Below, in pieces: positions 20,950 to 33,675 of a DNA stretch of 64,000 nucleotides (the first letter of the stretch is position 1; every line of letters starts with the position of its first letter). Source of the stretch: Toxorhynchites rutilus septentrionalis (Eukaryota; Arthropoda; Insecta; Diptera; Culicidae); assembly GCF_029784135.1 (NCBI RefSeq), contig NC_073746.1, forward strand, positions 10,945,380 to 11,009,379, in the 5' to 3' direction. The translations under genes were made by a program, and so were the position numbers. The notes beneath the pieces are model-generated. The model ran no database searches. It was given only the letters and a program-made list of their open reading frames with translations, and was not told where the DNA came from.

Positions 20950-23740
20950 ATTTTAATTGTATTTTTTCTAGTGTTTTTTTTTCTATACAACCTTTTCTAG
21001 CTCTTTCCTTTTTTTTCTCCAAAAAATCATCTTCGTGCCGTTTTCATCAATGTTTTTTTTTCAAATTTCGTCACTTCGTCACTGCGTCGTCAAATTTGGG
21101 GCGCAGTTTACAATTTTTCCTAGCTCATTCATTTTTTTTAAGGTTTCCTAGCTCTTTCCTTTATCTTTCCAAATTTCAGCAAATTTTAGATTCGATTTTT
21201 CTTAGATCTTTCTTTTTTTTCAAATTTCGCCTGAACGTAGACGATTAGGACCTATTTTACAATTTTTCCTAGCTCTTTCTTTTTTCAAGTTCTAAATTTT
21301 CGTCCAATTTTTTTTCAAATTTTAGCAAATTTTAGATTTGATTTTTCTTAGATATTTCTTTTTCTCAAATTTCGCCTGAACGTAGACGATTAGGACCTAT
21401 TTTACAATTTTTCCTAGCTCTTTCTTTTTTCAAATTCTAAATTTTCGTCCAATTTTTTTACAATTTTTTTTCAAATTTTAGCAAATTTTAGATTCGATTT
21501 TTCCTAGATCTTTCTTTTTTTTCAAATTTCGCCTGAAAGTGGACGGTTAGGACCTATTTTACATTTTTTTCAAGCTCTTTCTTTTTCCAAATTCTATATT
21601 TTCGTCTATTTTTTTTCAATTTTCGCCTAAAAATAGACATTTGGAAGCGCATTCTACAATATTTTTTAGAACATTCATTTTTTAAGGTTTCATAGCTCTT
21701 TAGTTTTTTTTTTATTTTGCATAGTTCTTCTATTTTTTTAGAATGTTTTCTTTTGCTCTTTTCCAAATTTTTCGTCTAAATTTTTCCCTCAAATCTCTAA
21801 TTTTGCTTTTACAATTGCGCCTAAAAGTAGACATTTGGGAGACAGTTTAAAATATTGTTTTAGTTCATTCAGTTTTTTCCAGGCTCTTTATTTTTTTTTT
21901 TTTTTAATTTAAGCTTAACAATTTTTCTTCTTAGCTCTTATTTTCAAGTTTTCCTAGCTATTTCTTTTTTCAAATTCTAAATTTTCGTCCAATTTTTTTA
22001 CAATTTTTTTTCAAATTTTAGCAAATTTTAGATTCGATTTTTCCTAGATCTTTCTTTTTTTTCAAATTTCGCCTGAAAGTGGACGGTTAGGACCTATTTT
22101 ACATTTTTTTCAAGCTCTTTCTTTTTCCAAATTCTATATTTTCGTCTATTTTTTTTCAATTTTCGCCTAAAAATAGACATTTGGAAGCGCATTCTACAAT
22201 ATTTTTTAGAACATTCATTTTTTAAGGTTTCATAGCTCTTTAGTTTTTTTTTTATTTTGCATAGTTCTTCTATTTTTTTAGAATGTTTTCTTTTGCTCTT
22301 TTCCAAATTTTTCGTCTAAATTTTTCCCTCAAATCTCTAATTTTGCTTTTACAATTGCGCCTAAAAGTAGACATTTGGGAGACAGTTTAAAATATTGTTT
22401 TAGTTCATTCAGTTTTTTCCAGGCTCTTTATTTTTTTTTTTTTAATTTAAGCTTAACAATTTTTCTTCTTAGCTCTTATTTTCAAGTTTTCCTAGCTCTT
22501 TCTTTTTTCAAATTCTAAATTTTCGTCCAATTTTTTTACAATTTTTTTTCAAATTTTAGCAAATTTTAGATTCGATTTTTCCTAGATCTTTCTTTTTTTT
22601 CAAATTTCGCCTGAAAGTGGACGGTTAGGACCTATTTTACATTTTTTTCAAGCTCTTTCTTTTTCCAAATTCTATATTTTCGTCTATTTTTTTTTCAATT
22701 TTCGCCTAAAAATAGACATTTGGAAGCGCATTCTACAATTTTTTTTAGAACATTCATTTTTTAAGGTTTCATAGCTCTTTAGTTTTTTTTTTATTTTGCA
22801 TAGTTCTTCTATTTTTTTAGAATGTTTTCTTTTGCTCTTTTCCAAATTTTTCGTCTAAATTTTTCCCTCAAATCTCTAATTTTGCTTTTACAATTGCGCC
22901 TAAAAGTAGACATTTGGGAGACAGTTTAAAATATTGTTTTAGTTCATTCAGTTTTTTCCAGGCTCTTTATTTTTTTTTTTTTAATTTAAGCTTAACAATT
23001 TTTCTTCTTAGCTCTTATTTTCAAGTTTTCCTAGCTATTTCTTTTTTCAAATTCTAAATTTTCGTCCAATTTTTTTACAATTTTTTTTCAAATTTTAGCA
23101 AATTTTAGATTCGATTTTTCCTAGATCTTTCTTTTTTTTCAAATTTCGCCTGAAAGTGGACGGTTAGGACCTATTTTACATTTTTTTCAAGCTCTTTCTT
23201 TTTCCAAATTCTATATTTTCGTCTATTTTTTTTTCAATTTTCGCCTAAAAATAGACATTTGAAAGCGCATTCTACAATATTTTTTAGAACATTCATTTTT
23301 TAAGGTTTCATAGCTCTTTAGTTTTTTTTTTATTTTGCATAGTTCTTCTATTTTTTTAGAATGTTTTCTTTTGCTCTTTTCCAAATTTTTCGTCTAAATT
23401 TTTCCCTCAAATCTCTAATTTTGCTTTTACAATTGCGCCTAAAAGTAGACATTTGGGAGACAGTTTAAAATATTGTTTTAGTTCATTCAGTTTTTTCCAG
23501 GCTCTTTATTTTTTTTTTTAATTTAAGCTTAACAATTTTTCTTCTTAGCTCTTATTTTCAAGTTTTCCTAGCTATTTCTTTTTTCAAATTCTAAATTTTC
23601 GTCCAATTTTTTTTTCAAATTTTAGCAAATTTCAGATTCGATTTTTCTTAGATCTTTCTTTTTTTTCAAATTTCGCCTGAAAGATTTAGGACTTATTTTA
23701 CTATTATTATTGGTTCTTTCTTGTTATTTTTTTAAGTTTT
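20950..23740. repeat. T-rich satellite with ~538-bp higher-order units
   Basis: Four almost identical tandem units start at 21421, 21961, 22499 and 23038 (spacing 540, 538, 539), with a partial fifth at 23575. The start motif is TTTCTTTTTTCAAATTC. Units differ mainly in the length of T runs. Each unit contains three related sub-blocks marked by GCCTGAAAGTGGACGGTTAG, GCCTAAAAATAGACATTTGG and GCCTAAAAGTAGACATTTGG, so it is a higher-order repeat of shorter monomers. Diverged monomers precede it (20950-21420) and a separate relic lies at 25480-25860. Nearly all thymine-rich on the plus strand. Confidence 0.92.
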
Positions 23741-24414
23741 AGGATACACAAAGTTCTTCTTATCTTTGAACTGAGTTCGAAGACTATACACATTTTAAAA
23801 AATATTAGCTTTTAAACAGCGCGGCAGATTGTCGAACTTGCGTTTATGCGATTCCTCACTTGTGCTCCCCTCTTCGTGCGTTTTTGTTATTTGTGCAACT
23901 GGTTCTAGCGATTCAAGTTCCGATTTAATGATAAAATCGCAAAAAAAAAAGTTCGTCCAAATCGGGAATCACACAACAAAAAGGGTCGCACAAAAACTGA
24001 CAAAATTTTTAAAAAAATCTAAAAAGTAGATTGAAAAAAATACCAACTGTGTTCCTAATGTCTTCCATTAGGTGAAAGATACGAAAAATGTTAGCCTCTT
24101 TCACATAACATATTGAAAAATCTGGAAGATATATATTTCTATGTCATATTTTGCTAAATGTGAGATCATATAATTTATGCCATAAAATATGTTATAATAA
24201 CCAAAATACGCATCATATGAAATTTGGAGTAAAAAGAATTCTCAGCTTTCTTAAAAACCATATAAAAAGTTTTGTCAGTTCATTGGTCCCTTTGGTAACT
24301 TAAAAATCCATGAAAACATTTTTTTTCATAGCTCCTGTCTAGAGGAAAATATATGGGACGCGACTAACAGTTTTTGTTAGTTAATTAATTTTTTAAGATT
24401 TCCTAGCTCCTTCG
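23741..24414. other. No recognisable gene
   Basis: AT-rich sequence after the satellite. A 66-residue open frame (23829-24029) shows no known domain. The last part (24240-24410) has weak similarity in words to the T-rich satellite (TTTCCTAGCTCC). Confidence 0.35.
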
Positions 24415-25360
24415 TTTTTGACGTAGAACTATGTCTTTCAGGAAGGGTGCCAAATCAGAAAACAGGTCACGTTTTTATGAAATAAAGTTAGCGTTAATAA
24501 CTATTTTCACTGTGAACGAATTCTCATGATTTGCATACCAATCGAATCGGAAATTCTCTAAGATTTGTTTGATATGCTATACATTACAATTTGCTAATCT
24601 CTGAACGGTTTAAATTCATGAAAACTGGAAGAACTTCGTTTTTTCCCATACATTTGTTCTGCTGATTCGTGTGCTAACTCTACCCGTATTTCGAATGCTT
24701 ATAACTGGAACATTTCTTAACAGATCGGAAAGATGTTTGCATCAATTGATAGGAAATATTTCTACGCGTTTTTCATGAGATGAACAATTGAATAACTGTA
24801 AAATATCAAGTGTTATTTAAACGCCCTAACTGCCAAGTTTTGATTGGCCCAATTTACGGTTTTTCCAACATAGATTTCAAAATCGATGTACTTGTGGAAA
24901 CCCGCTTTGCAAATATACGTGCAAGTCGGGGGTATTTTTGTTCTCACCGAGCTGTGTTTCGCTAACACAGACTTCAAAATTATTGTGCCTGGGGGAATCC
25001 GCTTCGCAAATACATGCAAGTCTGAGAAGCCTGGGAAAATCGTCATTTCAGATACTAGAGGTGACTGAACTTTCGCGATTCGAGAACTATGTGAACATGA
25101 GATGTGCAATAATTTCAGAGAGAAATGTAAAATACAATGATCGTTTGACAATTCTTCCGTTCGCTTATTTTGGTAGTCCTAGGCATCATATCAAACGTAA
25201 AAGGACGTTCATCAAATTTATTTGTAACGATGAACATAATCTATTACAAAAATTTCGAGTTATTCTAAAATAATATTGGAAGTGTAAGCAAGTGGATTGC
25301 ATAATATAATTGTGTGGTTCGTCGAAAGTATGAGATCGTGTCCTAGATACAACCTTCCAA
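24415..25360. repeat. Palindrome-headed dispersed repeat, copy 2
   Basis: Head palindrome GACGTAGAACTATGTC (24420-24435), the internal GCTAACACAGACTTCAAAA / GCCTGGGGGAATCCGCTTCG / CAAATACATGCAAGTC module at about 24960-25025, and a tail with GATCGTGTCCTAGATACAACC near 25335. It also has a TTTGCATCAATTGATAGG word (about 24735) found again near 50050. Shorter than copies 1 and 3. Noncoding. Confidence 0.65.
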
Positions 25361-25479
25361 AAAAATTTTTTTTCCTGATTTTCGTCTAAATTCTTTGTAC
25401 TAGCTTTCAGCATTTTATTTTCAAATTTGCTTCAAAAATAGAATTTTTTGTTCCCTAAACATTTACTTTTTGGAGTGTA

Positions 25480-25860
25480 GAAAACAAATTTTTTAATTGA
25501 TTTTAATTTTTTTTTTCCAAATTTAAAAAAAAAATAATTTTTTTAGTTCTTTTATTATTTTTTTTTAATTTCGTCGCTTTGTCACTGCGTCGTCAAATTT
25601 GGGGAACTTGTACAATTTTTTTCTAGTTCATTCATATTTCTAAGATTTCCTAGCTCTTTCATTTATCTTTCCAAATTTCAGCCTAAAAATGTTTCTCCTC
25701 AGATCTTTCTTTTTTCGAAACTTTCTAAAAGTAGACATTTGGGGCGTAGTTTACAATACTTTTTAGTTCAATGTTTTTTTAAGGTTTCGTTTTTTTCAAT
25801 GTTTTCTAGCTCTTATTTTGCTCTCTAAAATTTTCGCCTAATTTTTTTCATAGTAGCAAA
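25480..25860. repeat. Detached relic of the T-rich satellite
   Basis: Shares with 20950-21420 the blocks GTCACTGCGTCGTCAAATTT, CTAGTTCATTCAT, TCCTAGCTCTTTC and AAAGTAGACATTTGGGGCG, but without the regular 538-bp structure. It lies about 1.7 kb beyond the main array, separated by a dispersed repeat, so the array may once have been continuous. Confidence 0.7.
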
Positions 25861-26066
25861 AGCAAAAGTAGCAAAAGTAGTATTTTTATATTTTCTCTTG
25901 GATAGAATGATGCACAATGGCTAGCTGCGATTGTTTTGGCAATGGTTTTTATATATCCAACATCTGACTCTCTTTTACGTTAGTTGCTCGTTGGCACAGA
26001 TTGAGATTGAGTGTTGAACAGTTCCACTTGAACATTTTCGTCCCAATAAGATTTGATATATTCCAG

Positions 26067-27060
26067 ACTAGCTGACCCGGGAAACTTCGTCCCGCCCAAA
26101 ATTTGTGTTTTGTTATCAATACCTTCAAACATTCACGTTTTCTTACTATGAGCAAGTTCATGGTTCCAATCGCAGAACTGTTCATTGATTGATCTTCTAA
26201 TCGACCCCGTTGAATTTACGTTTTACTATAAAGCTCCTAGTATTTCTACCCAAACTCATCATTATAATATCAGATTATTTTCAGACACAATTCTCGTTCA
26301 AGATTTTTCAACGACTTGCAAATAACATGTTTCTTCTTTACATGGAATAAATGTTTCATACTTCAACACATCCGGCGACCCTTGTTTTTGGTATAGATAG
26401 AAGAAGATATAGGAGTGCGTGTCATCACATGAAAATCCATTTCCAGTTTCGAACAAAGATCAATTTCGCTAGCGCAAACATCAAATGAACTAACAGCCCT
26501 TGTCACTATGTAATTGTAGAACCTACGGGAATTTAATTTTCCCAATTTTCCCTTTTTCCTTGAGAATTTTCCAAAAATTTTCAATTGTCATATTTGGTTG
26601 GAATATTTTTGGTTGAAATATGTGTAATATTTTTATGAGACCCCCTCTCCATTCCAAAAGAGGGAGGGGTGTCATACCATAGAAACATTTATTGCACCCT
26701 AAAACCTTTAGATGCCAAATTTGGTTTCATTTGCTTGATTAATTCTCGCGTAATGCACAAATTTGTGTTTCATTTGTATGGCAGGCACATACAAACAAAC
26801 CCTTGAGAGGGGGGCCATAAAATCATTTATTGCACCCTAGAACCTCCATATGCCAAATTTCGTTTCATTTGCTTGATTAATTCCCGAGTAATGCGGTAAT
26901 GTGTGTTTCATTTGTATGGCAGCCCCCCTTAGAGAAGGGGGAGGGGTCTCAAACTATCACGAGAACCTTCCCCGGCTCCAATTTTCATGTTGATCGGTTC
27001 AGTAGTTTCCGAGTCCATATGAATCAGACAGACAGAAATCCATTTTTATATATAAAGATA
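26067..27060. repeat. Interspersed repeat (CTAGCTGACCCGG ... GACAGACAGAAATCC)
   Basis: Starts ACTAGCTGACCCGGGAAAC and ends with GTTTCCGAGTCCATATGAAT, GACAGACAGAAATCC and a TATATATAAAG tail, a start and end I recognise as common in mosquito and other insect genomes although I cannot place the class with certainty. It contains two tandem ~138-bp modules (about 26692 and 26830) with TTTCATTTGCTTGATTAATT and TGTGTTTCATTTGTATGGCA. No protein is encoded. Confidence 0.65.
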
Positions 27061-29500
27061 TTCAATAATTTGTTTCAACAATGTTATGATTTTTTGTATT
27101 GTGATAGATGCATACAAATATTTAGATTCGGTTGGTGCAAACGTCTATGCGATCTATCAAGCAATTTCCGAGTCGTAATATAACGTTTATGATTATAGTC
27201 AATTTTTAGTTGTTCACTTTTCGGAGTTCCATTTTACTCTCTATACCTTCCTCTACAGCGTAGTCCTACTTAGTTCTAATGACATATCGGCGACAGATAT
27301 GCGAAGGGTTGACTATGTCAAAACACTTTCGTCTGCATGATTTGATTCAAAATAAATTTCTCAAGGTTACAAATTCGTTACATGATGTTGATGATGATAC
27401 ATCGCGTTACACGCATCCCAACAACTGCGTTGGAAATCATGCATTATTCATTGATAAGATACATAATTATACACACGGCAACAAGTTACAACAACAACAA
27501 TCAGCGGGGGGGTGGAGTGCAAGCATTATATGACCTCACGTCACGAAAAAAGTTTCAAACGATTAGCCAGCAGCAGCAGCAGAAAACATAGGTTCACGGC
27601 GACGTAACATGAGCTCGGCATGAAATTCGCCCCAACATGCAAGGGAGCACAAGAAAAACGACAAGACCTCCGCCCATATATCTTCTGAGATAAACTATTC
27701 GGCGGTGCTGCCGCCAATACATTATGCACGAAACTAGATTACCGAGCGCGCACCACCTGTTGACACGCCACTAAATTGGGATCGTATTTTTCCGCCCACT
27801 TGTCGGCTCTTGCCGTCGTTGGACGGTGAAAGATTTTCCACGCCATTGATCATAGTCTCCTCTTGCGCTTTTTTTCTCTCTCTTTCTGTGTGTTTTTTTA
27901 TAAGAAGAGCTCTGGTGGTTTGCTTTTTATATCTTCATTACATCTTTCAGCACTGCCGAGCGCGCGTCGTCCGCCCCCAAATCACTTTACGCGCAGTCTG
28001 TCAACTGTCGATCGGCTGCTGGAAGCTGCTGATATTGCCAACCTGTTTCCAATACCGACGCAACAGAGCATATTTTCTGTTGACGGAAGGAAAATTTCGC
28101 ATCAGCTGACGCACTCGTGGATAAATGTCGAATACAATTTATGACAAGTCGTAAAAGTGCGAAAACGGCGCTGGCATCTCATAGAATTTGATTTGGGCTC
28201 GTAAAAAGTGTGCTCTTATGCGCTCGACCAATTTTGGTGATAAAGGCCGTTCCACCCACTCCGTCTGTCCGTCTTCGGGCAGACAAACAAAAGATGGAAA
28301 TAATCTAAATATTACATTGGGAGAATACCAATTTCGGTTTGGAATGAACCTGATGGAAAATGATAACGATGTTTTTCAAATGATAATCAACTTTGCCCGT
28401 CCCTCTGGAGGCCCAAACGAAACAAAAGAAGTGAAATGAGCTGTCCAAAAATTCAATCATCGTTTCCCGTGGTGGTCTGCTCGGCCAAATTCCTCCTGGG
28501 AGACACCCCAATCCCAAAAAATATGTCCAGCAACATATGTCGCATAAAACAGCGCACCTTATTATACGGATATCGGTGTGTGCGTGTGCGATGAAATCGG
28601 GCGTGTTTCAGAAAGGCCTTCTCCGGGTTCCCCCGAAACCATATGTGATGATGATAAACCAAACGACACGTTCAAGTTGGTGACAGTACAAAGAAGAGAA
28701 CAACGGAGTGGACCTCTGCGAAGGACCGTCAGCCGTCAGGAATCGTACCATATGACCTTTCACAACGCTCCAATGAACGTGGGACTCCTTCTTCACACGC
28801 CCACCCACCCCCACTCAGAGTTGAGCGCGTGTTCCTTCGCCGGGTGGCAAATAAAAATTTCATCGGTCACCCCGGCAGCTGAGATGAGGAGCAGTAAAAA
28901 GCCTTTACTCATTTGTGGAGAACTTCCATAAATTAGATGGGTCGGGAGTGTATCTACCCAACGTTCAAACATCTGTCTCACTTTTCACCGGTGGAGGCGC
29001 CGGACGCAGCAGGTGGTGGTAAGACGGTGGAAGCAGAGGGAGGTGTGGTGTGGTATTTTCAAAAGGACGTCACATTTGCTTTGAAGGAAAAAGCTCATTT
29101 CGCTCGCTGACCCACATTGTTGTTTACCCAGCTGTTGTGTTAATAACGAAACGACACATGCTTCGGAGACGATAAAGTCAACCGAAGACCCATAGAATGT
29201 GAGGAACGGGAGTGAAAATCGCTCGAAAATTTATTTGTTTGGGAACATTAATGAGTACCGGCCGGTCGGGTTAATGTTTATCCAGCTCTCGAATACGAGC
29301 GAGGCTAGTTAGCACATGCAAATTTGAAAGATTCGGTTCGATCTGAACGGCATGGGAAGGCAAGCTCAACATTGTCGGCACCGGATCACTTTGGTTTTAT
29401 ATAGTTTACATTGGCTGTTTTCCAATATTGTTATCTGTTAATTGCATAGTTGTTTATTGTTGTAGCGTGTTGTCATCCAAAGAGCATCGAATTAAATTTT
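27061..29500. other. Unique noncoding island
   Basis: Balanced base composition and no internal copies elsewhere in the window. Numerous small open frames on both strands have no recognisable domains. Contains a POU-type octamer ATGCAAAT (29316-29323), a TTAATG-rich stretch (29245-29280) and purine/pyrimidine mixed sequence. It might be conserved regulatory DNA or an unrecognised UTR or intron; the sequence does not decide. Confidence 0.4.
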
Positions 29501-29893
29501 CTGAATCACTAAGACAGTAACACTCAGAAACGTTTTTTGAGTATCTTCTATTTCAAATTCTTCGTTGTGAGCACGACACTTCTCCTTACTCCACGATTGA
29601 CGATTGATACAATTTGGCATTGCTGCTGCATCAACGATTCAGCAGTTGCATGTGCTTCACGTTCCTCCAGTCTCACCAGTCTTCATGAGTCGTTGCGGCT
29701 GCGTGAACAGATATTGGAATTTGAAGTTTCAAAAGAGTTCAAATAACATATTTCTGAACAATGAAAAGAATCCATTTAAAAAAAAACCATTGTTCCGAAC
29801 AAACACAGTCCTTCGTCAAACTTACGTCCGTGCCCCTAGGCTTAGACCCTTCTACTTTTTTTTTATTTTTTCATTAGTGTCTTCATTTCCATT
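29501..29893. other. No recognisable feature
   Basis: Transition from the unique island to repeat-rich DNA. Overlapping small frames (29537-29746, 29604-29897) are not supported by any motif. Confidence 0.35.
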
Positions 29894-29896
29894 CTA

Positions 29897-30367
29897 GGGT
29901 TGTCCGAAAAATCTACTTTTCCCTGATTTACGATTTATAGGGATTGAAACAAAATGTTGTTTCATAAAAGAAATCATGCGGCTCCATTGATTCAATATAT
30001 CCGGACTGCCGTTGTGTTTTTATTTGTTTTATTTTTTGGTTTTCATTTCAATGTTTTTTAACACTCTACATTTAAAAAAATATGTAGCTCAAAAATGAGA
30101 AAATAGTGTTCCTCAAATTTATAAATTTGTAAATTGTATATGTGAGCTCTCCGAACAAAATTAAAATGCATGGGACTCTTTGGGTTGGACACCTTAGAAG
30201 GCACGAAAAACAAACATATTTAAAACTTTCGTTTAGTATTATACCAGTATAACTATATTTTTATCAAAATACCTTTTCTTCGCACTCAAAATACCGTGAA
30301 GCGGTTCAAAGTGTACAAATCTTCAAAAACGAGCGTAGTGGTAAAAAACCGATTTTTCAGATCACCC
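29897..30367. mobile_element. Probable TA-flanked MITE
   Basis: Left end GGGTTGTCCGAAAAATC at 29897, right end GATTTTTCAGATCACCC up to 30367, an imperfect 17-bp inverted repeat with a TA on each side (29895-29896, 30368-30369). About 470 bp, noncoding. The TAGGGTTGCCCGAAAAATC word also occurs inside the foldback element at about 33797, so the two families may share ends. Confidence 0.55.
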
Positions 30368-30712
30368 TAGATCTGATTGATGGACCCTAAGAGTTGTATG
30401 AAGAAAATACAATTCTAAAATTTTCCGAAAATAAATAAATATAGAAGTTTTAAGCAAAATAGGAAAAATAGGCAAACAAATTCAGATATATTAATATGAA
30501 ATTTGATTATAACATGATTATTGATTATAAATAGAGATGGTAAGCATAATCAAAGCAAAATTTTTAACGTGGAATTTTTCTTGGAACATTTGTCAAATAA
30601 ATTCATACCATTTAGCCATTAGATGGAAATATTAGAAAGATGCTAGAAAAAAACAATGATGAAAGCAAATATTCTGACGTAGGTTTGCATCTTTTATGGA
30701 ACTGATTGGATG
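30368..30712. other. No recognisable feature
   Basis: AT-rich spacer between two small elements. Confidence 0.35.
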
Positions 30713-30714
30713 TA

Positions 30715-31500
30715 CAGGTAAACTTCGATATAACGTACATTTCACTTTCAAAATTGTACGTTGTATCGAATTGTACGTTATATCGAAGCATAATAAAGTA
30801 CTCACAAACGTAGTCTATATTACATTATTGTGTTGCTGTTTTAGTAAAGTTAATAAATAACTTCAATCAGAAGACGAAGCCAGCCTTTCTCATGATCCCT
30901 TCGTACTGTTGATTAAAGCTGGATTCATTTTGAATCCGGAATCACAAAACCAGCTGTATTTCGGAATTGATTGAAGGTACAAAACTTGTTTTAGCATCAC
31001 AATAAAGATAATTCATTGTTCTATCAGAAAAAAAAATATTGAAAAAATTTTTCCTTTACACTTTGGAAATGTGTACGTTATATCGAGGTAAAATGTACGT
31101 TATATCGAGTGACGTTATATCGAGGGTACGTTAGGCGGCTCGCACACCGGAGCAATAAGCAACTAGCAACTGTTGACATGCAATAAGCAATATTATCGCC
31201 AAATGATTTTTCCATTTAATTCATGTTGATCTCGTACACCGACGCAATACGATATCGCTGTCGGCTTTACAGAGGAACACACGTCGCAAGCAACACTGCG
31301 TGTCGGTTGAGGAGCAACTTATCGCCCATATTTTGACAAGTTTCGTACATTAAGCCGATTGTTTGCATAATGTCAGGGGTTTTTATTGCTCTGGTATGCG
31401 AAGAACAACAAAATATGTTTCCTGTTGCATATTGCGTATTGCAGTTTGCTAGTTGCTTATTGCTGCGGTGTGCGAGCCGCCTTATATCGAAGTTTCCCTG
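30715..31500. mobile_element. Second copy of the TA-flanked MITE, interrupted by a nested insertion
   Basis: Flanked by TA (30713-30714 and 31501-31502) with the same ends as the copy at 17987-18423 and a closely similar interior. Without the nested 348-bp element and its 3-bp duplication this copy is about 435 bp, against 437 bp for the uninterrupted one. Small indels (for example an AT difference around 30890) separate the copies. Confidence 0.88.
31134..31481. mobile_element. PIF/Harbinger-like MITE nested in another MITE
   Basis: A 348-bp element with inverted ends starting GGCGGCTCGCACACCGGAGC and its complement, about 36 bp with one or two mismatches. It is flanked by TTA on both sides (31131-31133, 31482-31484). 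The uninterrupted copy at 17987 has a single TTA at the matching point (GGGTACGTTATATCGAAG), so the duplication is proven by an empty site. A 3-bp TTA/TAA duplication is typical of PIF/Harbinger; no transposase is encoded. Interior contains further copies of the AGCAATA/TTGC words. Confidence 0.9.
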
Positions 31501-31502
31501 TA

Positions 31503-31790
31503 CTAACTAAAAAAAAAATAAAATCGGTTTCGTCACGGAAATTGTATAATTTTGTAAGCTTATTGCTCAGTCATTTTCTGGTGGATTTACGAGATTCTTG
31601 TACCAATCAACTTGAGGATTCCCCAACAATCAATTAAAAAAATAGTTTTTTTCAATAGTTAATTTGTTAGAACAGCGTTGAAATGGGAGCTATTATTCTC
31701 ACACATTTATGCAAATTCTCCAACACGGGCAACAAAACCAAGCAGCCTGACGAATCGTCACTGACGATCAGTGCTGTCATAGTTTTAGAT
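31503..31790. repeat. Fragment of the palindrome-headed dispersed repeat
   Basis: TTTATTGCTCAGTCATTTTC, then a GGATTTACGAGATTCTTG(T)ACCAATC segment, parallels 9620-9700 of copy 1, and CAACAAAACCAAGCAGCCTG near 31730 matches its minisatellite module. Head and tail are missing. Confidence 0.55.
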
Positions 31791-32330
31791 AAATCAGTAT
31801 TTCCACAGATTTTTTCAGACTTTCTAAAACCAATAATATGGAGCTGAAGATCACAAAATTTTATTTAAAATATTTTTTTTTCAAATTTATTTCAAATATT
31901 ACATCTTAATATCTCTTTTTTAGTACAATTGAAGCACATCCTCACACATCGGCAATTTTTTAATTGATTTTGCACGAGAAATGTGTGTGCCACGTAATAA
32001 AGTGTCCAGGTGTCATCAGAATTTAAAATCTGGAATTTCAAAGTAACCTTAATTTATGTATAGATTTCGTTGAAAAAAAAATGAATTTAGCTACGCTCCG
32101 AATTCAGATTTAGATTACTATATTCCTATGATATTAATACAAACAATATTTTTGCTAAATATGAAAATGTAGAGAGCATTTGAAATTAGAGTATTTTTCA
32201 ATGTTTAATAAGTTTCGATGTAGGGCAACATCCAATCTTTCAATATAGAGGCCCATTTCATTTCATTTACAGATAGATGTGTTGAGATTTAGAACGTTAA
32301 TATTTTTTTTCAATTAATTTCAATTAATTT
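31791..32330. other. No recognisable feature
   Basis: AT-rich sequence between the dispersed-repeat fragment and the hexanucleotide array. No gene or structured repeat seen. Confidence 0.35.
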
Positions 32331-32334
32331 CAAT

Positions 32335-33090
<756 letters not shown>

Positions 33091-33673
33091 CTCGTGTAAA
33101 CTCGGTTGCATCTGAAATAGAATCAGTAAGATGAACAGCATTGGTGTTTGTTTGTGATAGTATGCTGAATAATGCAAATTTAATATTGCAGGTAAACATT
33201 ACCAATAATTCTTTTTTGGTTTTGTAATTATGTATAAAATGTCGTTTGAAGAACCTGGATGTATAGAACTTTTTATATCTTGAGTACAGCTACTGTGGAT
33301 AATATTGTTTTCCATTCAGAATTGTATATGGAATTAGTTTTTTTTGGTATTATTTCCTTTAAAAAACCTACTAGCTATTATCTGTATATTTTAACATTTT
33401 TTTTAATACATTAAAATCGTGCTCCTATGGGTCACCCTGTTGATGTGAAAAACATTGTGTCTCAAGGACAGTTCGCCGTAGAATAGAAAATTTCTCATGT
33501 TTTTTTTTCTAAAATGAATTGTTTCAATTATGCATTTTTCGTACAGAACATGTTTTTTGAAAACTTCAAAATTCTACATAAATTTCCAGTGTCACATAAA
33601 TAAATACTAAAAACGTATATAACATTGTTCGGGATATTACTAATTGGTGTCATGGACATTTGAGTATACAACC
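33091..33673. other. No recognisable feature
   Basis: AT-rich sequence between the hexanucleotide array and the foldback element. No gene seen. Confidence 0.35.
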
Positions 33674-33675
33674 AT

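Noticed and set aside
21554..22306. Identical 70-residue basic frames (MEKSKRKHSKKIEELCK...) in two satellite units
   Set aside because: They arise because the satellite units are near-identical and T-rich, giving Lys-rich minus-strand frames. Units three and four lose the frame through T-run changes, so there is no sign of selection.
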